Origin: Candidatus Dadabacteria bacterium RIFCSPHIGHO2_12_FULL_53_21
Lineage (GTDB): Bacteria > Desulfobacterota_D > UBA1144 > Nemesobacterales > UBA2774
Length of the DNA: 14,659 nt
Reading direction: 5' to 3'
Assembly (NCBI GenBank): GCA_001775255.1
Contig: MFCJ01000023.1
Span: forward strand, 547 to 15,205
In this document: one piece after another, positions 1 through 7,114 of the stretch
Layout of the letters: the number at the start of each line of letters is the position of its first letter
Position numbering within the stretch: position 1 is the first letter of the stretch
The notes under the pieces: model-generated
Told to the model about the DNA's origin: nothing
Database searches by the model: none
The model's input: only the letters and a program-made list of their open reading frames with translations
Position numbers and translations under genes: made by a program

Positions 1-425
1 TTTACGGTATGCAGGTGGCGATAGATTCCCGCGTGGATACAGGCACGGAGAGGGTTTTGGAGCTTCTCGACAACAGGGCCGAGCAATTCCTCAACTGTCA
101 GTTTGACGATTCTCAGATCGGGTTCGAGGATTTTATGCTCGATGACGGGACCGTGGTTCCACCGCTATCCGAGCTCCGCGTATACGTAGTACCCAACCGT
201 TTTGAGTGTGAGGCCGAGGGCCGGGACGTGTGCGGGGGCGAATATTTCTCCGCTCTCGACGCGATTGCGCTTTCCGAGGGCGGCTTTGCCGGGTGCGGGG
301 AATTCATAGTCTGGAAGCACGAGCTCGGCCACAGGTACGGCATGGAGCCTGATCACAGCAACCAATCCGATTTCGGGCCCTGTATCAATACCGAAGTCTG
401 CGACTTCGACGATATATTCGATTAA
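1..425 (+). CDS. Partial zinc metalloprotease-like protein, probably exported (5' end outside window)
   Basis: The frame is already open at the left edge (codons for Tyr-Gly precede the Met at base 9), so the true start probably lies outside the window. The visible 138 residues (numbered from that Met) end in a zinc-protease signature: H104-E-L-G-H108 followed by R-Y-G-M-E-P-D-H116. HExxH supplies two zinc ligands and the general-base Glu, and the Gly three residues later recalls the metzincin HExxHxxGxxH/D motif. Here, however, the next His or Asp comes at D115 or H116, not at the metzincin position. Six cysteines (30, 67, 75, 96, 125, 131) suggest disulfides and an extracytoplasmic location. 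The C-terminus is acidic. I infer a secreted or periplasmic metallopeptidase. The exact family is not recognised and the substrate is unknown. Confidence 0.6.
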   Translation, partial: YGMQVAIDSRVDTGTERVLELLDNRAEQFLNCQFDDSQIGFEDFMLDDGTVVPPLSELRVYVVPNRFECEAEGRDVCGGEYFSALDAIALSEGGFAGCGEFIVWKHELGHRYGMEPDHSNQSDFGPCINTEVCDFDDIFD

Positions 426-437
426 GGAATATGTAAA

Positions 438-1037
438 TCAGGGTTTCTTCGCGTTTCTCCGTAATACAAGCCAGAGAATTACGTTCACTGTAACCGACAG
501 CAAAACGAGCAGTGCGATCGTGAATTTGAAGAACTGGCGGGGCATTATATAAAAAGAGAGGTCGGACCTGTTGTTTATCCAGAGATTGTTCCTGAAGAGG
601 AGCGGGTGGAATATATCCCTCCAGAACGTCGCGAAAAATGGGAGCACCAGCAGGAGGGATAGAATAATCGCGGCGTTGATAAGCGCATAGCGCGAGACCT
701 TTTTTCTGTCGTATGTGAGTATGAGCAGTATGAGCGCGATAACGCCGCCAATGAGCATCCGGTCGAATATGCCGCGCACCTCCTTTAGATGCGTTTTCTC
801 CTTCGCGGTCCTGAAGCTATAGAGTTCGCCCTGGTGTCTGAAATATGACGCAAGCTCTTCTATTCCCCTGTAGGCGTTATCGTATCCTATGACGCCGCAC
901 CGTTCGTGCCATTCGCAATTGAGCTTCATCCACTGAGGGATATAAAAAGTCAGGGACATCGGAATATAGAAGGTGAGGTAGAAAAGAGAAACGAAAAGAG
1001 CTGTTCCTTTCAGACGGTCAAGAATACGAATGCGCAA
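438..1037 (-). CDS. DUF1461 / TIGR01906-type integral membrane protein
   Basis: A 199-residue protein with about four hydrophobic segments (roughly residues 12-36, 95-109, 117-137 and 170-192) and a longer extracytoplasmic-type region between the first and second. The family signature is visible: a HLKEVR motif at 83-88 just before TM2, and F-H-P-L-L-F-R-N-N-L-W at 143-153 followed by Asp159 and a PRQFF segment. These match the conserved 'HLxDVR' and 'FHxxFFxxxxW...PExFF' blocks of DUF1461. The family has no established function. The start is TTG, with a GGAG Shine-Dalgarno in the 31-bp gap after nhaA, so the gene is very likely co-transcribed with nhaA and translated separately. Family assignment is from motif memory; a role in ion or envelope homeostasis is only suggested by the neighbour. 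Confidence 0.7.
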   Translation of the reverse strand: MRIRILDRLKGTALFVSLFYLTFYIPMSLTFYIPQWMKLNCEWHERCGVIGYDNAYRGIEELASYFRHQGELYSFRTAKEKTHLKEVRGIFDRMLIGGVIALILLILTYDRKKVSRYALINAAIILSLLLVLPFFATFWRDIFHPLLFRNNLWINNRSDLSFYIMPRQFFKFTIALLVLLSVTVNVILWLVLRRNAKKP

Positions 1038-1068
1038 GGTGCGGTTTTCTCCGAATGTGTGTCATCAA

Positions 1069-2271
1069 TTATTCGTTTTGGTCCGTTTGCTTCGCGAGGG
1101 AATATTTCAGCAGTAAATACCCGAATACAGCCGAGACGAATGATCCCGCGAGGATTCCGAGCCTCGCCGAAATGCCCTCGCCGGACATGCCCGGATCGAA
1201 AGCGAGGGTGCTTATAAACAAGCTCATCGTAAATCCTATACCGCATAGAACTGACGTTCCGTAAAGCGTGAGCCATGTCGCTCCCTCAGGCATCCTGGCA
1301 AATCCCAGCTTTATGCAGAGCTTCGCGAATCCGAACACCCCGAGCTGCTTGCCGAGGAAAAGCCCGAGCGCGACGCCCACGGGGACGGGCTCGAACAGTG
1401 TGCGGAGGCTCATTCCGTCGAGCGACACGCCCGCGTTGGCGAAAGCGAATACAGGCATGATCCCGAAAGCCACCCATGGATGGAGCGTGTGCTCGAGCTC
1501 GCGGAGCGGGCAGGGCTCCTCATCCCTGGTCCTCAGAGGGATGGCGAACGCCAGCACCACTCCCGCGAGAGTCGCGTGCACCCCCGACTTAAGAACGCAT
1601 ATCCAGAGTACCGCTCCGACTATCACGTAAGCCGCGATCCTCTTCACGCCCATGAAGTTCATTGCCGCAAGCGCCGCAACCGCGATTCCCGCCATGACGA
1701 GGGATACGAGAGAGAGCTTCCCCGAATAGAAAATAGCGATTATCACTATGGCGCCGAGGTCGTCTATTATTGCGAGTGTGAGGAGGAAGAGCTTCAAAGA
1801 GAGGGGGACCCTCGAGCCGAGGAGCGTCATAATGCCGAGGGCGAACGCGATGTCCGTCGCCGCGGGTATTGCCCAGCCGTTTAGCGCCCCGGGGTAATTG
1901 AAATTGAAAAAGACGTATATCAGGGCGGGTACCGCCATGCCTCCAACCGCGGCGATACCGGGAAGCGCGATTTGAGATAGGCTCGACAGCTGTCCGTCGA
2001 GCACCTCCCGCTTTATTTCGAGACCGATGAGGAGGAAGAATACGGCCATGAGGCCGTCGTTAATCCAGAGCAGCAGGGGTTTCGCCAGCTGGAGCGCTCC
2101 TACCCTTATCTCTACGGGTGTATCTAACAGAAGGTCGTATAGGCCCGATATAGGCGAGTTGTTCAGTATGAGGGCGAGGACAGCGGCTCCCACAAGAATG
2201 ATTCCGCTCGCGGATTCGAGTTTCAGGAATTCACGGATAGCGTTTACGGCGCGTCCAGGGGCGACTGCCAT
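1069..2271 (-). CDS. nhaA: Na+/H+ antiporter NhaA
   Basis: A 400-residue inner-membrane antiporter that exchanges internal Na+ (or Li+) for external H+, used for pH and sodium homeostasis. Length and sequence agree with NhaA along the whole protein. Recognisable parts are the N-terminal FLKLESASGIIL helix and the block NGWAIPAATDIAFALG with T139-D140, equivalent to E. coli T132-D133. The LAIIDDLGAIVIIA block has D170-D171, equivalent to the ion-binding pair D163-D164. Lys308 in GLFLGKQLG matches E. coli Lys300. All key residues are present, so the protein is predicted to be functional. The ATG start has AAGGA about 13 bases upstream and a strong sigma-70-like promoter. It is the first gene of a probable two-gene unit with the DUF1461 protein. 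Confidence 0.96.
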   Translation of the reverse strand: MAVAPGRAVNAIREFLKLESASGIILVGAAVLALILNNSPISGLYDLLLDTPVEIRVGALQLAKPLLLWINDGLMAVFFLLIGLEIKREVLDGQLSSLSQIALPGIAAVGGMAVPALIYVFFNFNYPGALNGWAIPAATDIAFALGIMTLLGSRVPLSLKLFLLTLAIIDDLGAIVIIAIFYSGKLSLVSLVMAGIAVAALAAMNFMGVKRIAAYVIVGAVLWICVLKSGVHATLAGVVLAFAIPLRTRDEEPCPLRELEHTLHPWVAFGIMPVFAFANAGVSLDGMSLRTLFEPVPVGVALGLFLGKQLGVFGFAKLCIKLGFARMPEGATWLTLYGTSVLCGIGFTMSLFISTLAFDPGMSGEGISARLGILAGSFVSAVFGYLLLKYSLAKQTDQNE

Positions 2272-2300
2272 GGTGGATTGATCCTTGCCGGAGCATTAAG

Positions 2301-2329
2301 ATTATACGTAAGCCGACTTTCAAATTCAA
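2301..2329 (-). promoter_or_regulatory. Sigma-70-type promoter of nhaA
   Basis: On the minus strand TTGAAT (2329-2324) is followed by a 17-bp spacer and a perfect TATAAT (2306-2301). This predicts transcription starting near 2294 and a leader of about 23 nt that contains the AAGGA ribosome site (2286-2282). The stretch upstream is A/T-rich, UP-element-like. A small inverted repeat, AATCCC-tcatc-GGGATT (2336-2352), lies just upstream of the -35 and could be a regulator site. Confidence 0.65.
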
Positions 2330-2376
2330 AAAATAAATCCCTCATCGGGATTATTGGATATGCGCGATGTTCCATT

Positions 2377-2405
2377 TTGTAGAAAAACACGCGATGTGTT
2401 AATAT
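2377..2405 (+). promoter_or_regulatory. Possible weak promoter and operator for the flavin monooxygenase gene
   Basis: TTGTAG (2377-2382), a 17-bp spacer and TAATAT (2400-2405) are correctly spaced but match consensus poorly (3/6 and 4/6). The spacer contains an inverted repeat, AACAC-GCGAT-GTGTT (2386-2400), which would sit under RNA polymerase and so could be a repressor site. This is inference from position alone. Confidence 0.3.
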
Positions 2406-2446
2406 CCTGAAACTCGGACGAATAGCTGTATTAAGCGGAGTCTCTA

Positions 2447-3532
2447 TTGGAAATTGGCTACTTTACCATGCCGCTTCACCCGGCGGGTTCGAACCTTACC
2501 GAAACCCTCGACGCCGACCTCGAACAGCTCGTTTTCCTGGACGGGCTCGGGTTCAGGGAAGCCTGGATAGGGGAGCATTTCACGGCCGGATGGGAGAATA
2601 TAGCCGCTCCCGACCTCCTCATTGCGAAGGCCATACCGCTTACGAAAAATATCATCCTGGGGACGGGCGTCTCGTGCCTCCCCGACCACGACCCGTTCGT
2701 CCTCGCGCACAGGATCGCCGTGCTCGACCATCTTGCGAAGGGGAGGTTCTACTGGGGCGTGGGGGCGGGGAGTTTCATCGGGGATTTCGAAGCCTTCGGA
2801 ATAGACGCCAAATCCGGGGAGCAGAGGGATTTGACGAACGAATCGCTCAAGTTCATTTTAAACTTGTGGAACGATCCCAGGCCCGGGAAGTATGAGAACA
2901 GGCGGTGGAAATTCACCGTTCCCGTGCCGCAGGCGGACGTCGGTCTCGGCGTGCACACGAAGCCGTATCAAAAGCCCCATCCGCCGATCGCTGTTGCCGG
3001 CATCACCGCGGGCTCGGGGACGCTCAGGATCGCGGGCGCAAACGGGTGGATACCGATGAGCATTAATTTCATTACGAGGGACGTATTGAGGACCCACTGG
3101 GCGTCGGTCGAAGAAGGGGCCGCGAGCACCGGCAGGAGGCCCGACAAGTCGCTCTGGCGCGTGGCAAGGGACATATATATAGCGGAAAGCACGGAAGAGG
3201 CGAGAAAGGACGTGATGGAGGGCACACTGGCCAGGGACTTTACCGAGTATTTCTTCAAGATGGTTCCGAAGATCAGGGGGAACCTCGATATCTTCAAAAC
3301 CGAGAAGTCCATGCCCGACTCGGAGGTCACGATCGACTACATGATGGACAATCTGTGGATCGTCGGGAGCCCCGACGATGCGGTCGAAAAGATCAGGGAT
3401 CTCTACGATCACGTGGGAGGGTTCGGCGTGCTCCTTGTCATGGGACACGAGTGGAAGCCCAAAGACAAGTGGACGAGGTCTATGAAGCTCCTCGCCGAAG
3501 ATGTCATGCCGAGGCTCAGGGATTTAAAATAG
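2447..3532 (+). CDS. LLM-class flavin-dependent monooxygenase (LimB-like, luciferase family)
   Basis: A 361-residue protein of the bacterial luciferase-like family: cytoplasmic TIM-barrel enzymes that use reduced FMN and O2 to oxidise organic substrates. Matching blocks are M-P-L-H-P near residue 8 and DGLGFREAWIGEHFTAGWEN at 32-51. The IILGTGVSCLPDHDPFVLAHRIAVLDHL strand-helix at 69-96 is also typical, as are GRFYWGVGAG at 99-108 and the C-terminal GSPDDAVEKIRDL block. The pattern is closest to proteins annotated as limonene 1,2-monooxygenase-like, but substrate cannot be read from the sequence. No flavin reductase gene is adjacent. The start is TTG at 2447: CGGAG at 2436-2440 gives 6-nt spacing, an in-frame stop lies just upstream, and the N-terminal strand MEIGYFTMPL is needed for the barrel. 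The next in-frame ATG (2468) would cut into that strand. Confidence 0.88.
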   Translation: MEIGYFTMPLHPAGSNLTETLDADLEQLVFLDGLGFREAWIGEHFTAGWENIAAPDLLIAKAIPLTKNIILGTGVSCLPDHDPFVLAHRIAVLDHLAKGRFYWGVGAGSFIGDFEAFGIDAKSGEQRDLTNESLKFILNLWNDPRPGKYENRRWKFTVPVPQADVGLGVHTKPYQKPHPPIAVAGITAGSGTLRIAGANGWIPMSINFITRDVLRTHWASVEEGAASTGRRPDKSLWRVARDIYIAESTEEARKDVMEGTLARDFTEYFFKMVPKIRGNLDIFKTEKSMPDSEVTIDYMMDNLWIVGSPDDAVEKIRDLYDHVGGFGVLLVMGHEWKPKDKWTRSMKLLAEDVMPRLRDLK

Positions 3533-3563
3533 AGAGCGTTTCCCTATAACCGTTAATAACCAG

Positions 3564-3632
3564 GAGAGGTGCCGGCATCGGCATCGGGATTGCCGATTGA
3601 CCGATAGCGTTCGAGGGCCTCTCGATCTTTTT
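3564..3632 (+). terminator. Long imperfect hairpin with T-run, probable terminator
   Basis: Outer arms GAGAGG (3564-3569) and CCTCTC (3618-3623) are followed by GAT and CTTTTT (to 3632). Inside, two ATCGG copies (3577-3581, 3583-3587) face two CCGAT copies (3593-3597, 3601-3605), giving a nested second hairpin. It lies in the 111-bp gap after the monooxygenase gene and ends 12 bases before the EamA ATG. It probably terminates the upstream transcript, but it is longer than a standard intrinsic terminator and could instead act in the EamA leader. Confidence 0.5.
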
Positions 3633-3643
3633 AATTCAGGCAT

Positions 3644-4555
3644 ATGCAAAGGGAATACTGGTACTTAATTATTGCAGGGATATTATACGGGATCATAGCG
3701 CCCGGCGGTCAGTTCCTTCTCGACCGCGGCCTTTCCCTGTACGAGGTTTCTTTCTATAGGTCTTTGCTCGTTTTTGTCATCCTCCTCCCCGTGGTGCTGA
3801 TAAAGCCCGGCCGTTTCATGCTGAGGAGGGATAAAATTCCATTCTATGCGCTCTATGGTCTCATAGGCGGCCTCCTGGAGCTATCCTTGTTCACGGGCAT
3901 TGCCCTCGGAGTGCCTGTTGCGCTCACGGTGCTGCTCCTCTATACCCAGCCCGTCTGGACGATATTCATAGGAAGGCTCGTCCTCGGCGAGAGGCTCTCG
4001 CGCGTTAAGCTCCTTTCCGCGCTGCTCGGCCTTGCGGGGCTGATCATCCTGCTTCAGTCGTGGGAGACGGCGTCGGCGGGTTCTTTATACGGTATAGCCG
4101 CCGCGCTTGCCGCGGGCGTGCTGCTCTCGCTATGGGTCATTCTGGGCAAAAGGAGCACGATGCTCGACCAGCATTATATAACGACTACGTTCGGGTGGTC
4201 CGGATTCGCATCCGTCTGGCTTCTACTGCTTCTGCCCTTAATGGATCTTCTCATTGCCGATAAAGGATTGCTCAGGCTCTCGCTCGGCCTGCCTCCGGCG
4301 GATTGGGCTTATCTCGCGGCTTTTGCCGTCCTGGGGGGGGCCCTGCCGCATCTGCTTTTTTACAAGTCGCTCGAGAGGCTCTCGGCTTCGGTCGCGGGGA
4401 TAATACTGCTCCTCGAGCCGGTGAGCGCTACTATAATCGCATGGGTGTTCTTCTCACAGAAAATAGGTTTATATCTATTGATAGGCGGCGCTTTTATCCT
4501 GTTTTCCAATTATCTGATTATTCGGAACGAGCGGAACGAGGCGCCTGTATTCTGA
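3644..4555 (+). CDS. EamA/DMT-family transporter
   Basis: A 303-residue inner-membrane protein of the drug/metabolite transporter superfamily, in the ten-helix form made of two EamA repeats. The first repeat starts at residue 6 and contains EVSFYRSLLVFVILLPVVL. It ends with LTVLLLYTQPVWTIFIGRLVLGERLSRVKLLSALLGLAGLIIL (about 94-136), the usual end-of-repeat signature. The second repeat ends with the parallel ASVAGIILLLEPVSATIIAWVFFSQKI (about 249-275). Such proteins export or import small metabolites; the substrate is not predictable here. The ATG has only a weak Shine-Dalgarno (CAGG, 3637-3640, spaced 3). The gene follows the monooxygenase gene on the same strand across a terminator-like hairpin, so co-regulation is uncertain. 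Confidence 0.88.
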   Translation: MQREYWYLIIAGILYGIIAPGGQFLLDRGLSLYEVSFYRSLLVFVILLPVVLIKPGRFMLRRDKIPFYALYGLIGGLLELSLFTGIALGVPVALTVLLLYTQPVWTIFIGRLVLGERLSRVKLLSALLGLAGLIILLQSWETASAGSLYGIAAALAAGVLLSLWVILGKRSTMLDQHYITTTFGWSGFASVWLLLLLPLMDLLIADKGLLRLSLGLPPADWAYLAAFAVLGGALPHLLFYKSLERLSASVAGIILLLEPVSATIIAWVFFSQKIGLYLLIGGAFILFSNYLIIRNERNEAPVF

Positions 4556-4567
4556 GTTTTGTGTAGC

Positions 4568-5005
4568 TTAGTTTTGATTGTCGGTTTCGACCGGAATACC
4601 CGCCCCTTTTATATCGCTCGAATTGACGACCTTGTTTATCCCGTCCGCTTTCACAACCGCGAGCCCGTTCAAACGGAGCACAGTGTCGAACAGAATGAGC
4701 ACGTCTTCTTTTTTCAACCCGCCCTCGGGGGTTATGATGCTGATCTCGTTCGGATGAACGGTGCTGTCGATGACGTATGGTTCGTCATTGATTTCGCTCA
4801 CTGCCATTATGAGGTCGATGATGTTGATGTGGCTCTGGAGATTGACTATGCCGTCCTCTGAAGCAGGACCCCTCTCTACTGCATTCTCCTTGTCCCGTTC
4901 GGTCTGGCCCCGGACCTCCATCAGCGGGGTATAATCGTCGAACGGCGCCGTAACTATGTCGATAACAAGCAAGCCGAGGAGAAAAACAAGCGTTCTGTAT
5001 ATCAT
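4568..5005 (-). CDS. Small exported protein consisting of a lone secretin N0 (GspD-type) domain
   Basis: A 145-residue protein. Residues 1-20 form a signal peptide or signal anchor (Arg4, then a hydrophobic core, possible cleavage after V-T-A20; no lipobox Cys). A polar linker runs to about 52. Residues 53-142 resemble the N0 domain of type II secretion secretins: VNLQSHINIIDLIMAVSEINDEPYVID, then ISIITPEGGLKKEDVLILFDTVLRLNGLAVVKADGINKVV, then a S-S-D-I-K-G-A-G-I-P-V linker. In GspD that linker leads to N1, N2, N3 and the beta-barrel secretin core. Here the stop codon falls at the N0-N1 boundary, and nothing downstream encodes the rest because the EamA gene converges 12 bases away. N0 domains bind inner-membrane partners (GspC/TonB-like). 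A stand-alone N0 could be a periplasmic adaptor or a relic. No other secretion gene is present. The domain call comes from pattern recognition. Confidence 0.65.
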   Translation of the reverse strand: MIYRTLVFLLGLLVIDIVTAPFDDYTPLMEVRGQTERDKENAVERGPASEDGIVNLQSHINIIDLIMAVSEINDEPYVIDSTVHPNEISIITPEGGLKKEDVLILFDTVLRLNGLAVVKADGINKVVNSSDIKGAGIPVETDNQN

Positions 5006-5107
5006 TCTGACTCGTGGACCAATGGGGAGAGCATACTATAACCCGCCGATATTATTGTATTAAAAGAGACAAGGAACGTGTAAAGAAATACGAGGTAATA
5101 TCCTAAC

Positions 5108-5137
5108 ACAAAAATTAACAAGCGGGAAATTCCCCGC
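5108..5137 (-). terminator. Rho-independent terminator of the thioesterase gene
   Basis: Just past the thioesterase stop on the minus strand, GCGGG (5137-5133) and CCCGC (5126-5122) form a GC stem that a G-U pair can extend around an AATT loop. A T-rich run (TTGTTAATTTTTG) follows, ending near 5108. This separates the thioesterase transcript from the N0-domain gene downstream. Confidence 0.7.
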
Positions 5138-5140
5138 CTC

Positions 5141-6112
5141 TCAAGACACGAGCTCGCTCAGGCGTTTCAGTCTTTCGGTTCTTTTATCCTTTCTTTCCTG
5201 GGCTTTTTTCCAGAGTCTTTTCTCTTCAGGGGTTTCGGGTCTGAACTCGGGCACCCTTTTCGGGATTCCGTCATCACCGACATGCACATAGGTCAGGAAG
5301 GCAGTACACGTATGTTTTTGTTCCCCGGTGAATATATTTTCGGACAGCACTTTGATCCCGACCTCGAGGGAGGTGTTCCCGACGTAGGTAATACCGGACT
5401 TGAAAATAATGATGTCCCCGACCCTGATGGGCGAATAGAAAAACAGCTCGTCAAGGGAGCCCGTCACGAGGACGTCCTTGACGAACCTCATGGCGAGTAT
5501 GGCTGCGGTCTCGTCTATGTCGAGCATGAGCTTACCCACGGACATGAAGCTCCCGTAGAAGCTGTCCTCGGGAAGGACCACTTTCGTAGTTTCGAGACGC
5601 ATCCTCGTTATTTCGGTTTCGTCGATTATATTCCTCGCCTGCTCGTCCCTCTTGCCGATCTTGGAAACCCTCTGCTCCCTCCGTTTCCTGGCCTCGTTGT
5701 AGAGCGCCGTTTCCTCCTCGTCGGCGGGTACGATCTCCTCCGAGAGCCGTCTCGGGTTTCCGTCCTTATCCACGGCAATGAATGCCAGGCGGGAGTGGGT
5801 AGTGAGTTTTTTCTCCCGGGTCTCGAGGTTCTCGGAATGCACGGTGACGCCGATCTCCATGGAGCTGGAGCCGATATATTCGATCGTGCTGTCGAGGGCT
5901 ACTATTTCCCCCACTTTCACCGGGTTTATGAAATCGATGCTGTCCGTCGCGCCGAGCACGGTTATACCCCTTGCGATCCGCGAGGAATTAATGCTCCCCG
6001 CGAGCATTATCCAGTCCATCAGCCTGCCCCCGTGCAGGGTGCCGTGGGTGTTCGCGTGCTCGGGGAAAACGAACTGGACCATCTGATGCCTGGTGTCTTT
6101 TATCGAGGGCAT
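5141..6112 (-). CDS. Tandem hotdog acyl-CoA thioesterase (BACH/ACOT7-like)
   Basis: A 323-residue cytoplasmic enzyme predicted to hydrolyse acyl-CoA to free fatty acid and CoA. It has two hotdog domains: about 7-118 (HANTHGTLHGGRLMDW... and VGEIVALDSTIEYIGSSSMEIGVTVHSE) and about 175-283 (SFYGSFMSVGKLMLDIDETAAILA and VGDIIIFKSGITYVGNTSLEVGIKVLSE). A charged, probably helical linker joins them. The parallel internal motifs show an ancient duplication. Domain 1 keeps the active-site Asn (N21) but has a hydrophobic residue near Met38 where single-domain YciA-type enzymes have the catalytic Asp. Domain 2 has Ser184 in place of the Asn but has Asp198/Asp200 at the Asp position. This complementary pattern is the one known for ACOT7, where Asn24 of domain 1 and Asp213 of domain 2 make the site. 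A Lys/Arg-rich helix closes the C-terminus. The ATG has no clear Shine-Dalgarno. Confidence 0.85.
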   Translation of the reverse strand: MPSIKDTRHQMVQFVFPEHANTHGTLHGGRLMDWIMLAGSINSSRIARGITVLGATDSIDFINPVKVGEIVALDSTIEYIGSSSMEIGVTVHSENLETREKKLTTHSRLAFIAVDKDGNPRRLSEEIVPADEEETALYNEARKRREQRVSKIGKRDEQARNIIDETEITRMRLETTKVVLPEDSFYGSFMSVGKLMLDIDETAAILAMRFVKDVLVTGSLDELFFYSPIRVGDIIIFKSGITYVGNTSLEVGIKVLSENIFTGEQKHTCTAFLTYVHVGDDGIPKRVPEFRPETPEEKRLWKKAQERKDKRTERLKRLSELVS

Positions 6113-6150
6113 ATAAGTTTCCGGTTTTATAAGGGTCTTTTGTTCAAACT

Positions 6151-6180
6151 ATTATAATACAAGGACTCCACTAAATTCCA
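6151..6180 (-). promoter_or_regulatory. Probable promoter of the thioesterase gene
   Basis: On the minus strand there is a perfect TATAAT (6156-6151), preceded at 18 bp by TGGAAT (6180-6175). The -10 lies about 39 bp before the ATG. The -35 is weak, but position and -10 quality fit an independent transcript for the thioesterase. Confidence 0.45.
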
Positions 6181-6230
6181 TACTCGATTAATATCCCGGT
6201 ATTGAAATGATTGCGTTCTCGCGATCGCCG

Positions 6231-6860
6231 TCAATAGGTCAGAAGCGGCGTCTGCCCGGCGCAACTCATGCTTTTCATCTCCCTGAGAATGAAATGGGCG
6301 ACGTCCCCGCGCGATATGTTCCCGCACTTTATCCCGGTCAGGTCCGTAAGGACCCTGTATCTTCCGGTTACGGGGCCGTTCGTTAAAAATCCGGGTCTGA
6401 CGATCAGCCATTCGAGAGACGAATTCCGTACAATCGACTCCTGAATATTCTTGTCTTCGTATATTCTCCTGAGGAATATCGGGAAAACGATACTATCGTA
6501 AAGAAAGCCCCCGTGGCCTTTACTGTCCCCGGCCCCTATCCCCGTGACGCATATTAATTTCCTGACCGACTCTCTTTTCATCGCGTCGATGACTACAGAC
6601 GTTCCTTCGGAGAAAACCGTGACCGGTTTGAAAGCGGGGCCGATCCCTATCGTGATGCATACAGCGTCCTGACCGGCTACGGCAAGCGAGACCGAACCCT
6701 TATCCAGTATATCTCCCTTAATTATCCTCATATCTTGAGCGCCCCGGCCCATTTTCTCCGGGTTACGCACCAGTGCTGTTATGCTGTGCCCTTCTTGAAC
6801 CGCATGCGCTGCGAGCGCGGCCCCGATTCCCCTTGTCGCTCCGATGACGAGAAGTTTCAT
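6231..6860 (-). CDS. NAD(P)-binding protein, atypical SDR family (NmrA/BVR-B-like)
   Basis: A 209-residue Rossmann-fold protein. The N-terminal MKLLVIGATRGIGAALAAHAVQEGHSITALVRNPEKM has the glycine-rich dinucleotide site (G7-A-T-R-G-I-G13) and an Arg after strand 2 that favours NADP. KGDILD at 48-53 is the usual block contacting the adenine. LICVTGIGAGDS around 102-113 and LEWLIVRPGFLTNGP around 149-163 match the NAD(P)H-binding family of atypical SDRs. It lacks the classical YxxxK catalytic pair, so an oxidoreductase, flavin-reductase-like or regulatory role are all possible. The substrate is unknown. ATG with GGAG spaced 7 nt is a good start. A TATAAT on the minus strand (6886-6881) is the likely -10, with no good -35. 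Confidence 0.82.
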   Translation of the reverse strand: MKLLVIGATRGIGAALAAHAVQEGHSITALVRNPEKMGRGAQDMRIIKGDILDKGSVSLAVAGQDAVCITIGIGPAFKPVTVFSEGTSVVIDAMKRESVRKLICVTGIGAGDSKGHGGFLYDSIVFPIFLRRIYEDKNIQESIVRNSSLEWLIVRPGFLTNGPVTGRYRVLTDLTGIKCGNISRGDVAHFILREMKSMSCAGQTPLLTY

Positions 6861-7015
6861 AGCGTTTCTCCGGTTAATACATTATATATCATCGGGCATT
6901 ATCTACATTTCCTGTAACGGTCGATTCCTCGGGATCGATATGCGAGTCGCAACCAAGGCGCTTTATTGTCTGAATACTGTGAGAAATAATATTCGACTGA
7001 GAAATGTCGGATGAC

Positions 7016-7032
7016 CGGACAAATATTGTCCG
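7016..7032. promoter_or_regulatory. 17-bp perfect palindrome, candidate operator or enhancer site
   Basis: CGGACAA-ATA-TTGTCCG has perfect 7-bp arms around a 3-bp centre, the form expected of a site for a dimeric DNA-binding protein. It lies about 300 bp before the diguanylate cyclase ATG and about 100 bp before a sigma-54-like element at 7125-7140. The GACAA/TTGTC half-sites recur upstream of the hybrid kinase gene. Confidence 0.5.
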
Positions 7033-7114
7033 TATTATGCGAAACCCATTTGGCTGGCCGGTTCATCGTTATAAATTATCCAATTATAATATGACCTTAT
7101 GGCGATTACACAAA

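Noticed and set aside
2858..3448. 196-codon open frame on the minus strand
   Set aside because: Antisense to the well-supported flavin monooxygenase, with no ribosome site or recognisable motif.
5282..6157. 291-codon open frame on the plus strand
   Set aside because: It lies antisense to the thioesterase gene, whose two hotdog domains are clear. The translation is low-complexity and unrelated to any fold I recognise; it is open because of codon bias.
6940..7014. 24-codon open frame with an ATG downstream of GGGA
   Set aside because: Very short, overlaps palindromic DNA, composition is not protein-like, and no conservation can be judged.
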